From NCBI RefSeq assembly GCF_000725485.1, contig NZ_JOAG01000044.1, positions 1 to 64,000 of the forward strand: a stretch of DNA of 64,000 nucleotides, read 5' to 3'. The position numbers were made by a program, and so were the translations under genes. Positions 25,057 to 33,955 of the stretch are shown here, one piece after another (position 1 is the stretch's first letter; each line of letters begins with the position of its first letter). This DNA is from Nonomuraea candida (GTDB taxonomy: Bacteria; Actinomycetota; Actinomycetes; Streptosporangiales; Streptosporangiaceae). The notes under the pieces were generated by a model. That model was not told the DNA's origin. It did not search any database and worked only from the letters and a program-made list of their open reading frames with translations.

Positions 25057-25109
25057 CGCCCCGTCCGGCAGCGGATACTAAGCAGGCGCGCGGCGGCGGC
25101 GCGGGGCGG

Positions 25110-27236
25110 TCAGGGCAGGGCGCGGGAGGCGCAGGGGAGGGGCAGGGAGTCGCGGCCGGCCTCGTTGACGAGGCGGGCGAGCTCGACGCGCGAGTTCACC
25201 CCTACCTTCCGGAACATCTTGCGCAGGTGGTAGTTGACCGTGTGCGCCGACAGCGAGACCCGGCCGGCGATCTGGTGGTTGGTCAGCCCCTGGCTCACCA
25301 GCAGCGCGATGAGGCACTCGGTCTCGCTGAAGCCGCGCCACAGGGGCCGTCCCTGCCGGAGCGGCGCCGGCTCCTGGCCCAGCTCCCGCAAGCGGCCGCG
25401 TACGCGCTCGCTGTCGCGTACCGCGCCGATCCGCTCGAACAGGCACAGGGCCGCCTGGTAACGCCGGGCGGCCTCGGCGAGGTCGGCGGCGGGCGGGGCG
25501 GCGAGCCGGGCCGCGAGGTCCTCCAGGGCACCGGCCCGGTCCCAGGGGTCGGGATGCTCGGCGGCCGCCCGGCGCAGCGCCGTCACGTCCTTCTCGCGCA
25601 GCGCCCTGGCGTGGCGCGCGGCGACGGCGAGGCGGTGGAGGTCCGGGTTGCGCCGGGCCAGCCCTTCCACGGCGGCGAGGGTCCGGCCGGTGAGCGCGTC
25701 GTCGCCCGCCGCGATGCCGAGCCGGGTGAGCCAGACGGCCGCGCCGGGCTCGTCGAGCAGCAGCGGCGCGTACGTGGCCGGGCCGGCGTGCGCGCCGGCG
25801 AAGAGCCGGGCCGCCTGCCGCGGGCCGTGGGACTCGGCGGCGACGCGCACCTGGATCCAGCCGGGATGCACCGGCCACAGGCAGGGCCGGCCGGCCGCGC
25901 GCAGCCGGTCCGGGACCTCCGCGTGCCGGCGGCTCCTGTCGAGGTCGCCGATCCGCAGCCGCGCCTCGGCCAGGACCGCGTGGCCGAGGGGGACGAGCAG
26001 GCCGGCGTCCATCTCGCGGGCGCTGCGCAGCGCCGCTTCGGCCAGCTCCACCGCCTGTTCCAGGTCGCCGGTGCGCAGCAGCAGCTCGGCCCGGGCGATG
26101 GCGGGGGCCGGGGCGTAGACGCTGGGCGCGCCGGGGCGGGACAGCTCGCCGGCGGCCCGCTCGATGTGGTCGCCGGCCTCGGCGTACCGGCCGCAGCTCA
26201 TGAGGCGGCGGGCGTGGGCGAGCCGGACGAGCATCCGCCAGACCGGCGACGCGCCGGCGTCGGCGGCCGTGACGGCCTGCCGGGCCAGCCGCAGGGCCTG
26301 CCCGGCGTCACCGCGCCGCCACGCGCTCCCGGCCAGCGCGCACGCGGCCACCGCCGCCACCGCCCCCGCGGGCGCTTCCGCCACCGCCTTCGAAGCCGTC
26401 CCCGCCGCCTCTCCCGCAGCCGTCCGCGCCGCCTCTCCCGCAGCCGTCGTCGGAGGCGCTCCCGCGGCCGTCCCCGGAGCCCCCGGAGGAGCGCTCGGAG
26501 CCGGTTGCGGGGCGGCGCGTGCCGGGTCGTGCAGGGAGAGGGCGAAGGCCAGCGCGGCGCGCGCGTCGTCGTGCCCGTCCTGCCCGGGCGGCGCGGCCCG
26601 CGCGACGGTGATCGCCTCGGCGGTCCGGCCGCCCGCGACCAGCACGTGCACCAGCCGGGTACGCAGCTCCGCCGCGACGTCCCCCGGCAACGGCCGCCGC
26701 AGGCTCTCGCGCAGCAGCACCCCCGCCCCGGCCAGCCGCCCGCCGGCGAGGTGGGCGTCCGCCACGGTCACCAGGTGGGGCGCGAGGGCGGGCTCCGGCG
26801 CGTCCAGCTCCTCCAGGAGCCGATCCGCCAGCTTGACCGCGGCCTGGGCGGACACCGGCAGGATCTCGCGTACGGCGCGGGCGAGGGTGTCGGCGGCGGT
26901 GGGCTCGCGGTTCGCCTCGGTCTCCGCCGGGCCGGGCGGCGTGACCAGGAGCACCCAGACCTGGCGCCGCACCACGGCGGCGTCCGCCTGGCCCGTCTCG
27001 GCGCCGGCGGGCGGCGAGCGGTGCAGGACGTGCCCGCCCCGCCGCCCCGCCGTCCCCGCCGCCCCTGCCGTCCCCGCCGCCCCTGCCGTCCCCGCCGCCC
27101 CCGCCGGGCGCGGCGCCCCGGCGGGCTCGCCCTCCTGCGCCAGCAGGATCAGCGTCCAGCCGGGCCCCGCCTGCCGCAGGACCTTGAAGAACGGCCGCCA
27201 GCTTTGTTTTTCGATATTGTCAAAACCGATCGACAT
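25110..27236 (-). CDS. LuxR family regulator with large helical N-terminal region
   Basis: This is a 708-residue protein. The C-terminal LuxR/GerE helix-turn-helix is at about residues 640-700: FSETECLIALLVSQGLTNHQ and SLSAHTVNYHLRKMFRKVGV. The long central part is alanine-rich TPR-like helices (ALRLARQAVTAADAG, AELLLRTGDLEQAVELAEAA). This is like LAL-type regulators, but there is no Walker ATPase domain at the N-terminus. Low-complexity AGTAGA repeats (about 45-65) and Ala/Pro repeats (about 265-305) are minisatellite-derived. It borders the aromatic cluster and is its likely activator. Its start codon sits in the loop of a hairpin. Confidence 0.88.
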   Translation of the reverse strand: MSIGFDNIEKQSWRPFFKVLRQAGPGWTLILLAQEGEPAGAPRPAGAAGTAGAAGTAGAAGTAGRRGGHVLHRSPPAGAETGQADAAVVRRQVWVLLVTPPGPAETEANREPTAADTLARAVREILPVSAQAAVKLADRLLEELDAPEPALAPHLVTVADAHLAGGRLAGAGVLLRESLRRPLPGDVAAELRTRLVHVLVAGGRTAEAITVARAAPPGQDGHDDARAALAFALSLHDPARAAPQPAPSAPPGAPGTAAGAPPTTAAGEAARTAAGEAAGTASKAVAEAPAGAVAAVAACALAGSAWRRGDAGQALRLARQAVTAADAGASPVWRMLVRLAHARRLMSCGRYAEAGDHIERAAGELSRPGAPSVYAPAPAIARAELLLRTGDLEQAVELAEAALRSAREMDAGLLVPLGHAVLAEARLRIGDLDRSRRHAEVPDRLRAAGRPCLWPVHPGWIQVRVAAESHGPRQAARLFAGAHAGPATYAPLLLDEPGAAVWLTRLGIAAGDDALTGRTLAAVEGLARRNPDLHRLAVAARHARALREKDVTALRRAAAEHPDPWDRAGALEDLAARLAAPPAADLAEAARRYQAALCLFERIGAVRDSERVRGRLRELGQEPAPLRQGRPLWRGFSETECLIALLVSQGLTNHQIAGRVSLSAHTVNYHLRKMFRKVGVNSRVELARLVNEAGRDSLPLPCASRALP

Positions 27237-27259
27237 AGGTGCCGCCCCCTATCGGTTTT
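27222..27259 (-). promoter_or_regulatory. Inverted repeat enclosing the luxR ribosome site and start codon
   Basis: AAAACCGAT (27222-27230) and ATCGGTTTT (27251-27259) are a perfect nine-base inverted repeat. In the minus-strand transcript the enclosed 20 bases contain the purine-rich ribosome site and the ATG of the LuxR gene (27234-27236). The structure could hide the start or bind a dimeric regulator. Confidence 0.45.
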
Positions 27260-27365
27260 TCTCCCGTCGTGACAGCAATTCGTGCGACCGCCCGTCCCGG
27301 ATGAGAGGAATCGGCCGGACCTCGCGAAAAGGCGGCTCTTTTTCCGGAGCGGTTACTCGCGCCGC

Positions 27366-28145
27366 TCATCGCGCGGGCGGCGGCGGCAGCGGCTCGGCCT
27401 GCCGCGCCAGCCACGCCTGCCAGGACGGCGCCATCGCGGCCGGGCCGGGGCCGGGGAGCCCGGGCGCCGCCCAGCCCCGCACGGGACGGATGCCGTGCAG
27501 CGCGTTGACCAGCCAGATCTCGCGGCCCGCGAGGTCCGGCACGCGCCGGCGCCGGCGGGCGACCGGGATGCCGAGCTCGGCGGCCCGGCGCCGGAGCCGC
27601 GCGGCCGTCACTCCGGGTAACGCGGGCAGCTCGTCCGGCGGTGCGCAGAGGGTGCCGTCCTCCCACCACAGCAGGCTGGTGGTGGCGCCTTCGACCACCC
27701 ACCCGTCCGCGGTGGTGATCAGCGCCTCGTGAGCGCCGTGCCGCAGGGCCTCGGCCCGCAGGCGGGCGAGGAGGGCCAGGTCCGGCCCCTTGACGCGGGG
27801 CGCGCGCCGGGGGTCGCCGGGCGGCCCGGCCCAGACGGTCAGCCGCCCGCCCCTGGGCGGCGCCGTACGCAGGCGGAGGCGCAGCTCGCCGGAGGCGGAC
27901 AGCTCCACGCGGGGGAACCAGTCACCCTCCCGGGGCAGCGCGGCGACGGCCGCCCGCCACATCGCGGCGACCAGCTCCCCGGCCGCGGCCGCCGCCTCGC
28001 AGGCCGCGCGGAAGCGGCGGCCGTGGTCGGCGAGGAAGCGCGCCGCACCGTCCACGACCAGCCAGGAGTCGGCCGCCAGCAGGTCGTCCTCGACGGGCAC
28101 GCCCGCGACGAACCCGCCTCCGGCGAAGACGCTGATCGTCTCCAA
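27366..28145 (-). CDS. pabC: Aminodeoxychorismate lyase (class IV aminotransferase fold)
   Basis: This 259-residue PLP enzyme of the branched-chain aminotransferase/ADC-lyase fold has the lysine in PRVKGPDLALLARLR and the cofactor signature DGWVVEGATTSLLWWEDG, followed by LPALPGVTAARL. ADC lyase converts 4-amino-4-deoxychorismate to p-aminobenzoate and pyruvate. The fused PabAB enzyme in the same cluster supplies that substrate, which supports this call over a D-amino acid aminotransferase. The start is TTG at 28145 with GGGAGGAGG just upstream. It is 39 bp downstream of the adenylating enzyme gene, on the same strand. Confidence 0.8.
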   Translation of the reverse strand: METISVFAGGGFVAGVPVEDDLLAADSWLVVDGAARFLADHGRRFRAACEAAAAAGELVAAMWRAAVAALPREGDWFPRVELSASGELRLRLRTAPPRGGRLTVWAGPPGDPRRAPRVKGPDLALLARLRAEALRHGAHEALITTADGWVVEGATTSLLWWEDGTLCAPPDELPALPGVTAARLRRRAAELGIPVARRRRRVPDLAGREIWLVNALHGIRPVRGWAAPGLPGPGPAAMAPSWQAWLARQAEPLPPPPAR

Positions 28146-28184
28146 CCGGCACCTCCTCCCTGATCGGCCGGTCGCCGGTGAAGC

Positions 28185-29246
28185 TCAGTAGACCCCTTCG
28201 ACGATCTCCTCGGTCGTGACGGGGCGGACGGAGGCGATGCCGTCCACCACGTCGCCCGCCGCGGGGGCGATCCGCAGCGCGGTGTCGCGTTCGAGGATGT
28301 TGGGCAGGAACATGTCGCGGAAGAGCAGGTGTATGAGCACCTGGCCGCGCTCGCCGTAGGCCACCGGGGCCCGGGTGTCCGGGTCGACGATCTCCACGAC
28401 CGAGGCCGGGTGGTAGGGCCTGAAGACGCAGGGGTGCTCGTCGCCGGGCTCGCGGGGGCGCTGGGGCGCGATGCCCATCAGCGTGTTGCCGTAGATGCCG
28501 CACACCTTCGCCTTGGGGAACAGCGTCTCCTCGATGAGCCGCAGCGTCTCCGGCCCCGCCGAGGTGCCCGCCCAGAGCAGCCCTTCCAGGCGCTCGGACA
28601 GGGCCTCGTAGATGGCCGGCCGCGCGCAGGCCGCCTCCAGCATCGGCGGGGTGATGAACAGCACCCGGATGTCCTGGGTGGCGACGATCGCCTCCATCTG
28701 GTCCAGCACGTGCTCGACGTACTCGTCGGCGAGGTCGCCGCGGCCGTCGGCGAGGAGCTTGCGCACCCAGCGCGGGTCCATGTCGACGGTGAAGAACAGC
28801 CCGTTGCGCCGCGCCGCGATCCGCCGGACGGTACGGCCGACCACGTGCGGCCCGCACGGCGCGATGTGCAGCCAGTGCCCCCGGGCCGGGAAGCCGTGGG
28901 CGTCGAGCACGTCGGCGCACCAGTCGGCGTTGGCCACCCGCGAGGTGGCGTCCACGACGCGCTTGGGCGTCCCGGTCGTCCCGCCGGAGTCGAACACCTC
29001 GTACGTGCCGGTGCCGCCCCGGGGGATCAGATCCTCGGCCGGCACGGTCCGCAGCAGCTCCCCGACGTCGGGGAAGCGCCGCAGGTCCGCGACGGACCGG
29101 ATGTCGGCGCGCGGGTCGAAGCCGAGCCCGCCGGCGAGCCCCAGCCAGAACCGCGACCCCGTCGCCGGGTCGAAGTGCCAGTCGAGGGTCTCCTGGAGGT
29201 GCCGGCCCAGCTCCGTCGCCGGCGCGTGCGCGTCTACCGCGGACAT
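28185..29246 (-). CDS. Short AMP-forming ligase, LuxE / phenylacetate-CoA ligase-like
   Basis: This 353-residue adenylating enzyme has the nucleotide loop VFDSGGTTGTPKRVVD and later motifs LFITPPMLEAACARP, AGTSAGPETLRLIEETLFP and IYGNTLMGIAP, the acid-binding half of ANL enzymes. The mobile C-terminal domain is missing, as in LuxE and in GriD-like partners of split aryl-acid reductases. With the LuxC-like protein encoded at 37853-39217 it could activate an aryl acid for reduction to an aldehyde. It is in an operon with the ADC lyase gene. A GGAG site precedes ATG 29246. Confidence 0.75.
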   Translation of the reverse strand: MSAVDAHAPATELGRHLQETLDWHFDPATGSRFWLGLAGGLGFDPRADIRSVADLRRFPDVGELLRTVPAEDLIPRGGTGTYEVFDSGGTTGTPKRVVDATSRVANADWCADVLDAHGFPARGHWLHIAPCGPHVVGRTVRRIAARRNGLFFTVDMDPRWVRKLLADGRGDLADEYVEHVLDQMEAIVATQDIRVLFITPPMLEAACARPAIYEALSERLEGLLWAGTSAGPETLRLIEETLFPKAKVCGIYGNTLMGIAPQRPREPGDEHPCVFRPYHPASVVEIVDPDTRAPVAYGERGQVLIHLLFRDMFLPNILERDTALRIAPAAGDVVDGIASVRPVTTEEIVEGVY

Positions 29247-29284
29247 GCTCTACTCCCTGCGTGTGGCTTGCGAACCCGGCTCAC

Positions 29285-29406
29285 GGGCCCGCGTGTGACC
29301 GGCCTGTGGGTGATGGGCCCGCATGTGGACGGGCCCGCATGTGGACGGGCCCGCGTGTGATGAGCCTGCGTGTGATGGGCCTGCGTGGGACGGGCCCGCG
29401 TGTGAC
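29285..29406. repeat. Minisatellite, 15-16 bp unit, about eight copies
   Basis: Units of the form GGGCCCGCGTGTGAY (with CATGTGGAC variants) repeat about eight times in the gap between the ligase and AhpD-like genes. The unit is not coding in the flanking genes. It is the longest intergenic example of the short GC-rich tandem repeats seen across this window. Confidence 0.8.
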
Positions 29407-29445
29407 GGACGGCCCCGGGCGGGGCGGGGGAGCGCGGATCCGCGC

Positions 29446-29925
29446 TCACGAACGGCCCTGGTGCGCGCCGGGCGCCAGCCGGGCCGAGATGGCCAGCCGG
29501 TTCCAGGCGTTCATGACGGTCGCCACGAAGATGAGGTGGGCGGCCTGCTCCTCGCTGAAGTGCTTGCGGGCCCGCTGGTAGACGTCGTCGTCCACCGCGT
29601 CCGCGCCGAGCAGCGTGATCGCCTCGGCCAGGCCGAGCGCGGCCTGCTCCGGCTCGGAGAAGAACCGCGGTGAGTGCCGCCAGGCGTCCAGCAGGTAGGT
29701 GCGCTGGGCGGTGACCCCGGCGGCCTGCGCGTCGATGACGTGCATGTCGATGCAGAACGCGCAGCCGTTCACCTGGGAGACCCGGATCTTCACGAGGTGC
29801 ACGACCTCCGCCGCGATCCCCGACCGCAGCGCACTCTGCGTCACGGTCTGGGCGAGCCTGCCCATGGCCGCATAGCTCTCGCGGGCGATGTGGAACAGCG
29901 GCAGCCGCGCGGATTGACTCGTCAT
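29446..29925 (-). CDS. Carboxymuconolactone decarboxylase / AhpD-like protein
   Basis: This 159-residue helical protein has the AhpD-type redox motif NGCAFCIDMHVIDAQ (CxxC with a downstream His) and ALGLAEAITLLG. Such proteins act as alkyl-hydroperoxidase-like thiol peroxidases or as accessory enzymes. It is the first gene of the minus-strand part of the aromatic cluster, divergent from the FAD monooxygenase gene across a 304-bp regulatory region. A role in protecting against peroxide from the flavin enzymes is only a guess. Confidence 0.88.
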   Translation of the reverse strand: MTSQSARLPLFHIARESYAAMGRLAQTVTQSALRSGIAAEVVHLVKIRVSQVNGCAFCIDMHVIDAQAAGVTAQRTYLLDAWRHSPRFFSEPEQAALGLAEAITLLGADAVDDDVYQRARKHFSEEQAAHLIFVATVMNAWNRLAISARLAPGAHQGRS

Positions 29926-30229
29926 GGAATTCCTTCGAAAGGTCGGCTGAATTTACACGGGCGCCGTACCCGAAAAAGTCATTTGACGTGACACGGCCGC
30001 TCTCGTGAACTCACGGCATCACCATAAAAGGCGGCCTTCCGCCCGTCCACTACTCAATCAGGTAGTGGACTTTCCGGCCCGGCGCCTGTTGAACTGCGTG
30101 AGCGACGGCTTCGAGCCGCGCCCCCGGGCCCCGCATGCGGGGCGACCGGCTTTCGCCCCCTTCGGCCCTTCAGCGACCCGGGCTGTCCGCACGAGCGGCG
30201 GGGGACCACCGACGAGGAAGGCCCGATCG
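29926..30229. promoter_or_regulatory. Divergent promoter region of the aromatic cluster, with a 26-bp dyad
   Basis: These 304 bases hold no gene. GTCCACTAC (30045-30053) and GTAGTGGAC (30062-30070) form a perfect nine-base inverted repeat with an eight-base spacer, a good operator candidate. A TTGACG -35-like hexamer lies near 29983. AhpD-like, ligase and ADC lyase genes run leftward from here, and the monooxygenase-halogenase operon runs rightward. Confidence 0.5.
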
Positions 30230-31528
30230 ATGAGCCATGAGCAGGAGTTGCTGGTCGTGGGCGCCGGCCCGGCCGGTCTGAGCGCCGCTCTGGCCGCCCG
30301 GTCGCTCGGCGTCGAGGTGACCTTGATCGAGGCGGACGCGCGGGACCAGGAGCGGCCGGGCAGCCGGGCGCTGTTCGTGCACCACGAGACGCTGGCACGG
30401 CTGGAGCGGCTGAGCCCGGGGCTGGGGGAGAAGATCGCCGGCTTCGGGGTCCGGTGGCAGGTCGCCCGCACCTTCTACCGCGGCAGGGAGGTCTACGCCC
30501 GCCGCTACGACACCGGGCCGGGCAGCGGGCACGCCACCGGGCCGGGCGGCCGGCACGGCAGCGGGCACGACGGCGAGCACGGCAGCGAGCACGACACCGG
30601 GCCGGGCGGCGGGCTGCCGCCGTACGCGAGCCTGCGGCAGCTCGACACCGAGAGGTTCCTGCTCGACGCCTGCCGGGCCGCCGGCGTGGAGCCCGTCTGG
30701 GGAGCCCGGGTGAACGCGGTCCTGCCCGACCCCGACGGGGTGACCGTCCGCGCCGGGAACGGCGGCGAGTGGCGGGCCCGCTACGTCATCGCCGCCGACG
30801 GCGCGCGGTCCGCCGTACGCGCCGCCCTCCCGATCGAGATGGACGGCGGCCGCTCCAGCGACTACCGGGTCGCGGTGGACCTGTCCGGCGAGGACGCCGG
30901 CGGCGCGCCGGCGGAGCGGCACATGCACTACCGCCACCCCGCGCTCGACGGCCGGAACCTGCTGATCGTGCCGTTCACCGGCGGCGTCCAGGTGGACGTG
31001 CAGTGCCGGGACCCGGCGGACGGCGAGGCGCTCAGCGACCCCGATGCCGTGCGCCGGTGGCTGCCCAAGGTGGTCGCGCCCGAGCAGGCGGAGCGGGTGC
31101 TCTGGGTGTCGCGTTACCCCTGCCTGCAGCGCGTCGCCACCGCCTTCACCGACCGGCACCGGCGCGTCCTGCTCGCCGGGGAGGCCGCGCACCTGTTCGC
31201 CCCGCTGGGCGCGCGGGGGATGAACAGCTCGATCGCCGACGCAGAGGCCGCGGCGACCGCCGTGTGCCTGGCGCTCCACGCGACCGGCGTGGCACGGGCC
31301 AGAGGCGTCGTCGAGGACTACGACACGGTGCGCCGGCAGGCGGCGCGGCACAACCGGGCCCGCGTCGAAGGCGCGCTGCGGCACCTGCGCGCGGAGTCCG
31401 CCCGGTCCCGGCTGGCCCAGGCCGGCGCCGCCCGGCTGGCGCCATGGCTGCCGCGCCTCGGCGCCTGGCTGGACAAGGCCCCCTACGGCCCGCGCGGGCC
31501 CATCACGCTGCGCGGCGGCCTGTACTGA
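30230..31528 (+). CDS. FAD-dependent aromatic monooxygenase (p-hydroxybenzoate hydroxylase family)
   Basis: This is a 432-residue flavoprotein. The FAD-binding GxGxxG is in LLVVGAGPAGLSAALAARS. The DG motif is YVIAADGARSAVRAALP, and the second FAD motif is RRVLLAGEAAHLFAPLGARG. It should hydroxylate an aromatic ring or a related acid using NAD(P)H and oxygen. A 33-residue Gly/His-rich insertion (about residues 95-128) is made of GSGH/GPGG repeats from a minisatellite and is unusual for the family. Translation starts at ATG 30230 after GAGGAAGG. It opens the rightward operon; the halogenase follows 44 bp later. Confidence 0.88.
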   Translation: MSHEQELLVVGAGPAGLSAALAARSLGVEVTLIEADARDQERPGSRALFVHHETLARLERLSPGLGEKIAGFGVRWQVARTFYRGREVYARRYDTGPGSGHATGPGGRHGSGHDGEHGSEHDTGPGGGLPPYASLRQLDTERFLLDACRAAGVEPVWGARVNAVLPDPDGVTVRAGNGGEWRARYVIAADGARSAVRAALPIEMDGGRSSDYRVAVDLSGEDAGGAPAERHMHYRHPALDGRNLLIVPFTGGVQVDVQCRDPADGEALSDPDAVRRWLPKVVAPEQAERVLWVSRYPCLQRVATAFTDRHRRVLLAGEAAHLFAPLGARGMNSSIADAEAAATAVCLALHATGVARARGVVEDYDTVRRQAARHNRARVEGALRHLRAESARSRLAQAGAARLAPWLPRLGAWLDKAPYGPRGPITLRGGLY

Positions 31529-31572
31529 CGACCCCCGGATCGAAGCGCCACTTCGAGAGAGAAGACGCACAG

Positions 31573-33345
31573 ATGACGAGCACATCCGCGGCCGGCCACG
31601 GCATGACCTGGCCGGAGAAGATCGAGCTGCTGGCCCGCACCATGCCGGACGCCCAGGCGCGCACGCTGTCCAGCCTGCTGCCCGGCCCCGCGAGCGACGG
31701 CGCGGGCGCGTTCCGCTCCCGCGTCCCCGACCGGGAGCGCGCCGCGCTCACCCACGAGCCGCCCCGCCCCGACCCCGACGACCCGCACGCCGTGCGCCGC
31801 GTCGGCGTGATCGGCGGCGGCACCGCCGGCTACCTGGTGGCGCTGGCGCTGCGGGCCAGGCGGCCCTGGCTGGACGTCACGCTCGTCGAGTCGAGCGCCA
31901 TCCCCGTCATCGGCGTCGGCGAGGCCACGACGCCGCCGCTGCTGGCGTTCCTGCACCACTATCTCGGCATCGACGCGCTGGACTTCCTCAAGCGGGTCCA
32001 GCCGACCTGGAAGCTGGGCATCAAGTTCGACTGGGGCCCCTACCCCGACGGCATCATGGCCCCCTTCGACTGGGGCGCCAACTCCATCGGGGTGCTGGGC
32101 TCGCTGGCGACCAGGAACGACCCGAACGCCTACACCCTGCAGTCGCTGTTCATGCTGCACAACCGGGTGCCGGTGTTCCGCACCGGCGACGGCGAGTACG
32201 TCTCGCTGATGGACGACCTCCCGTTCGCCTACCACCTGGAGAACCGCGCCCTGGTCGCCTTCCTCTCCCAGATCGCCGCGGAGCGCGGCATCCGCCACAT
32301 CGACGCCCAGATCAGCGACGTCCGCCTGTCCGGCGAGGACTGGATCGAGTCGCTGCGCACGACCGACGGCCGCAGCCTCGACTTCGACCTGTACATCGAC
32401 TGCACCGGATTCCGCTCCCTGCTGCTGGGCGACGCGCTGAAGACCCCCTTCACCAGCTACGCCGGCAGCCTCTTCACCGACACGGCGGTCACCGGCTACA
32501 CGCACCAGAGCGAGGAGATCGAGCCGTACACCACGGCCGCGACCATGGACGCGGGCTGGTGCTGGAGCATCCCCGTCCCCGGGGAGGACCACGTCGGCTA
32601 CGTCTACTCCTCCGCCTTCCTCTCCGGTGACCAGGCCGCCGGCGAGGTGATCCGGCAGCACGGCATGGTCGGCGACCTCAGGACGGTGCGCTTCCGGGTC
32701 GGCCGGCACGAGAAGACCTGGCGCGGGAACGTGATCGCGCTGGGCAACTCGTACGCGTTCGTGGAGCCGCTGGAGTCCAGCAGCCTGCTCATGCTGGTGT
32801 TCACGATCATGTCCATGATGCCGCTGCTGCCGGCGTCCTGGAAGCACCCGGTGCCCAGCGAGACGCTCAACCGGGTGACCGCGAACCGCTGGGACGGGCT
32901 GCGCTGGTTCCTGGCCCTCCACTACCGCTACAACCGGCGCCGCGACACCCCGTTCTGGCGGGAGGTCTGGACCTCCACCGACGTCTCCGGCATCCAGCCG
33001 CTGCTGGACGTCTACGCCGCCGGCGCGCCGCTGCACCTGCGCGACCCGATCACCCGCAGGCTCGCCCGCGCCGCCGCCCCCACCTTCTACGAGCTGGACG
33101 GCGTCGACTGCCTGCTGCTCGGCCAGAACTACCCGGCCGAGCTCGTCACCGGCGCCGAGCCGCTGGAGGCGTGGCAGGCCCGCAAGTCGGCCGCCGACGC
33201 CCTCGTGGCCCGCGCCCTGACCCAGCGCCAGGCCCTGGCCGCCTTCCACGCCCGGCCCGAGCTCACCCGGAACCTGGTCCACGGGCCGCACAGCTGGGTG
33301 ACCGGGTACGGCGAAGAGCGCTGGCTCTGGCACAGCGGTGCGTGA
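31573..33345 (+). CDS. Flavin-dependent (tryptophan-type) halogenase
   Basis: This 590-residue protein has the FAD motif VGVIGGGTAGYLVALALRA at about residues 78-96 and the halogenase signature WCWSIP (residues 329-334). The lysine equivalent to the catalytic one is probably Lys147 in PTWKLGIKFDWG. It uses FADH2, oxygen and chloride or bromide to halogenate an electron-rich aromatic ring. The N-terminus carries about 75 extra residues before the FAD domain. A flavin reductase gene overlaps its 3' end and should supply FADH2. In this cluster an aminobenzoate derivative is a more likely substrate than tryptophan, an inference from the PABA genes. Confidence 0.92.
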   Translation: MTSTSAAGHGMTWPEKIELLARTMPDAQARTLSSLLPGPASDGAGAFRSRVPDRERAALTHEPPRPDPDDPHAVRRVGVIGGGTAGYLVALALRARRPWLDVTLVESSAIPVIGVGEATTPPLLAFLHHYLGIDALDFLKRVQPTWKLGIKFDWGPYPDGIMAPFDWGANSIGVLGSLATRNDPNAYTLQSLFMLHNRVPVFRTGDGEYVSLMDDLPFAYHLENRALVAFLSQIAAERGIRHIDAQISDVRLSGEDWIESLRTTDGRSLDFDLYIDCTGFRSLLLGDALKTPFTSYAGSLFTDTAVTGYTHQSEEIEPYTTAATMDAGWCWSIPVPGEDHVGYVYSSAFLSGDQAAGEVIRQHGMVGDLRTVRFRVGRHEKTWRGNVIALGNSYAFVEPLESSSLLMLVFTIMSMMPLLPASWKHPVPSETLNRVTANRWDGLRWFLALHYRYNRRRDTPFWREVWTSTDVSGIQPLLDVYAAGAPLHLRDPITRRLARAAAPTFYELDGVDCLLLGQNYPAELVTGAEPLEAWQARKSAADALVARALTQRQALAAFHARPELTRNLVHGPHSWVTGYGEERWLWHSGA

Positions 33346-33955
33346 CGGGCGTCCGATGGAGATCGCAGCCGCCGGAGCGACGACCACGGCCGTGGCGTCG
33401 CAGCCCGGCACGCAGCCCGCCACGCAGCCCACCACGCGGCCCGGCGCGCAGCCCGGCGTGCGGACGTGCGCGGAGGACGACTACCGCGCGCTGATGGGGT
33501 CCTTCCCCACCGGCGTCGCGGTGGTGACCAGCACCGGCGCCGACGGCTTGCCGCGCGGGCTGACCTGCTCGTCGCTGACGAGCGTGGCCGTGAGCCCGCC
33601 GACGCTGCTGATCTGCCTGCACACCCGCAGCTCCACGCTGGAGGCGCTGTGCCGGAGCGGCAGGTTCGCGGTGAACCTGCTGCGGGCCGAGGGCCGCCGG
33701 GTCGCCGAGCTGTTCTCCCGGCCGGTGGACGACCGGTTCGCCCACGTCGCCTGGGCCTTCTCCGAGACCAACGGCCAGCCGGTGCTCGCCGAGGACGCCG
33801 TCGCCTTCGCCGGCTGCCGGGTGACCAGGAGCCTGCTCGTCGGCGACCACGCGGTGGTGCTGGGCGAGGTCACCGACGTGACGCGGGCGGCGGGTGTCCC
33901 GCTGCTGTACGGCCTGCGGCGCTTCGCCGCGTGGCGCCCCGACCAGGACGGATGA
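33338..33955 (+). CDS. Flavin reductase (DIM6/NTAB family), halogenase partner
   Basis: This split-barrel NAD(P)H:flavin oxidoreductase of 205 residues carries the core GSFPTGVAVVTSTGADG, LTCSSLTSVAVSPPTLLIC and FAVNLLRAEGRRVAELF. It reduces free FAD for the halogenase encoded immediately upstream, whose stop codon it overlaps. GTG 33338 or ATG 33356 could be the start. The N-terminal QPGTQPATQP repeat is a disordered minisatellite-coded tail. The ligase gene follows with an ATGA overlap. Confidence 0.9.
   Translation: MRDGRPMEIAAAGATTTAVASQPGTQPATQPTTRPGAQPGVRTCAEDDYRALMGSFPTGVAVVTSTGADGLPRGLTCSSLTSVAVSPPTLLICLHTRSSTLEALCRSGRFAVNLLRAEGRRVAELFSRPVDDRFAHVAWAFSETNGQPVLAEDAVAFAGCRVTRSLLVGDHAVVLGEVTDVTRAAGVPLLYGLRRFAAWRPDQDG

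Noticed and set aside
29285..29406. Second CRISPR-like array
   Set aside because: Units of 15-16 bp follow each other directly, with no spacers; it is a minisatellite.
31573..33345. Halogenase called specifically a tryptophan halogenase
   Set aside because: Family motifs are present, but the cluster supplies p-aminobenzoate and has no tryptophan-derived pathway, so the substrate was left open.
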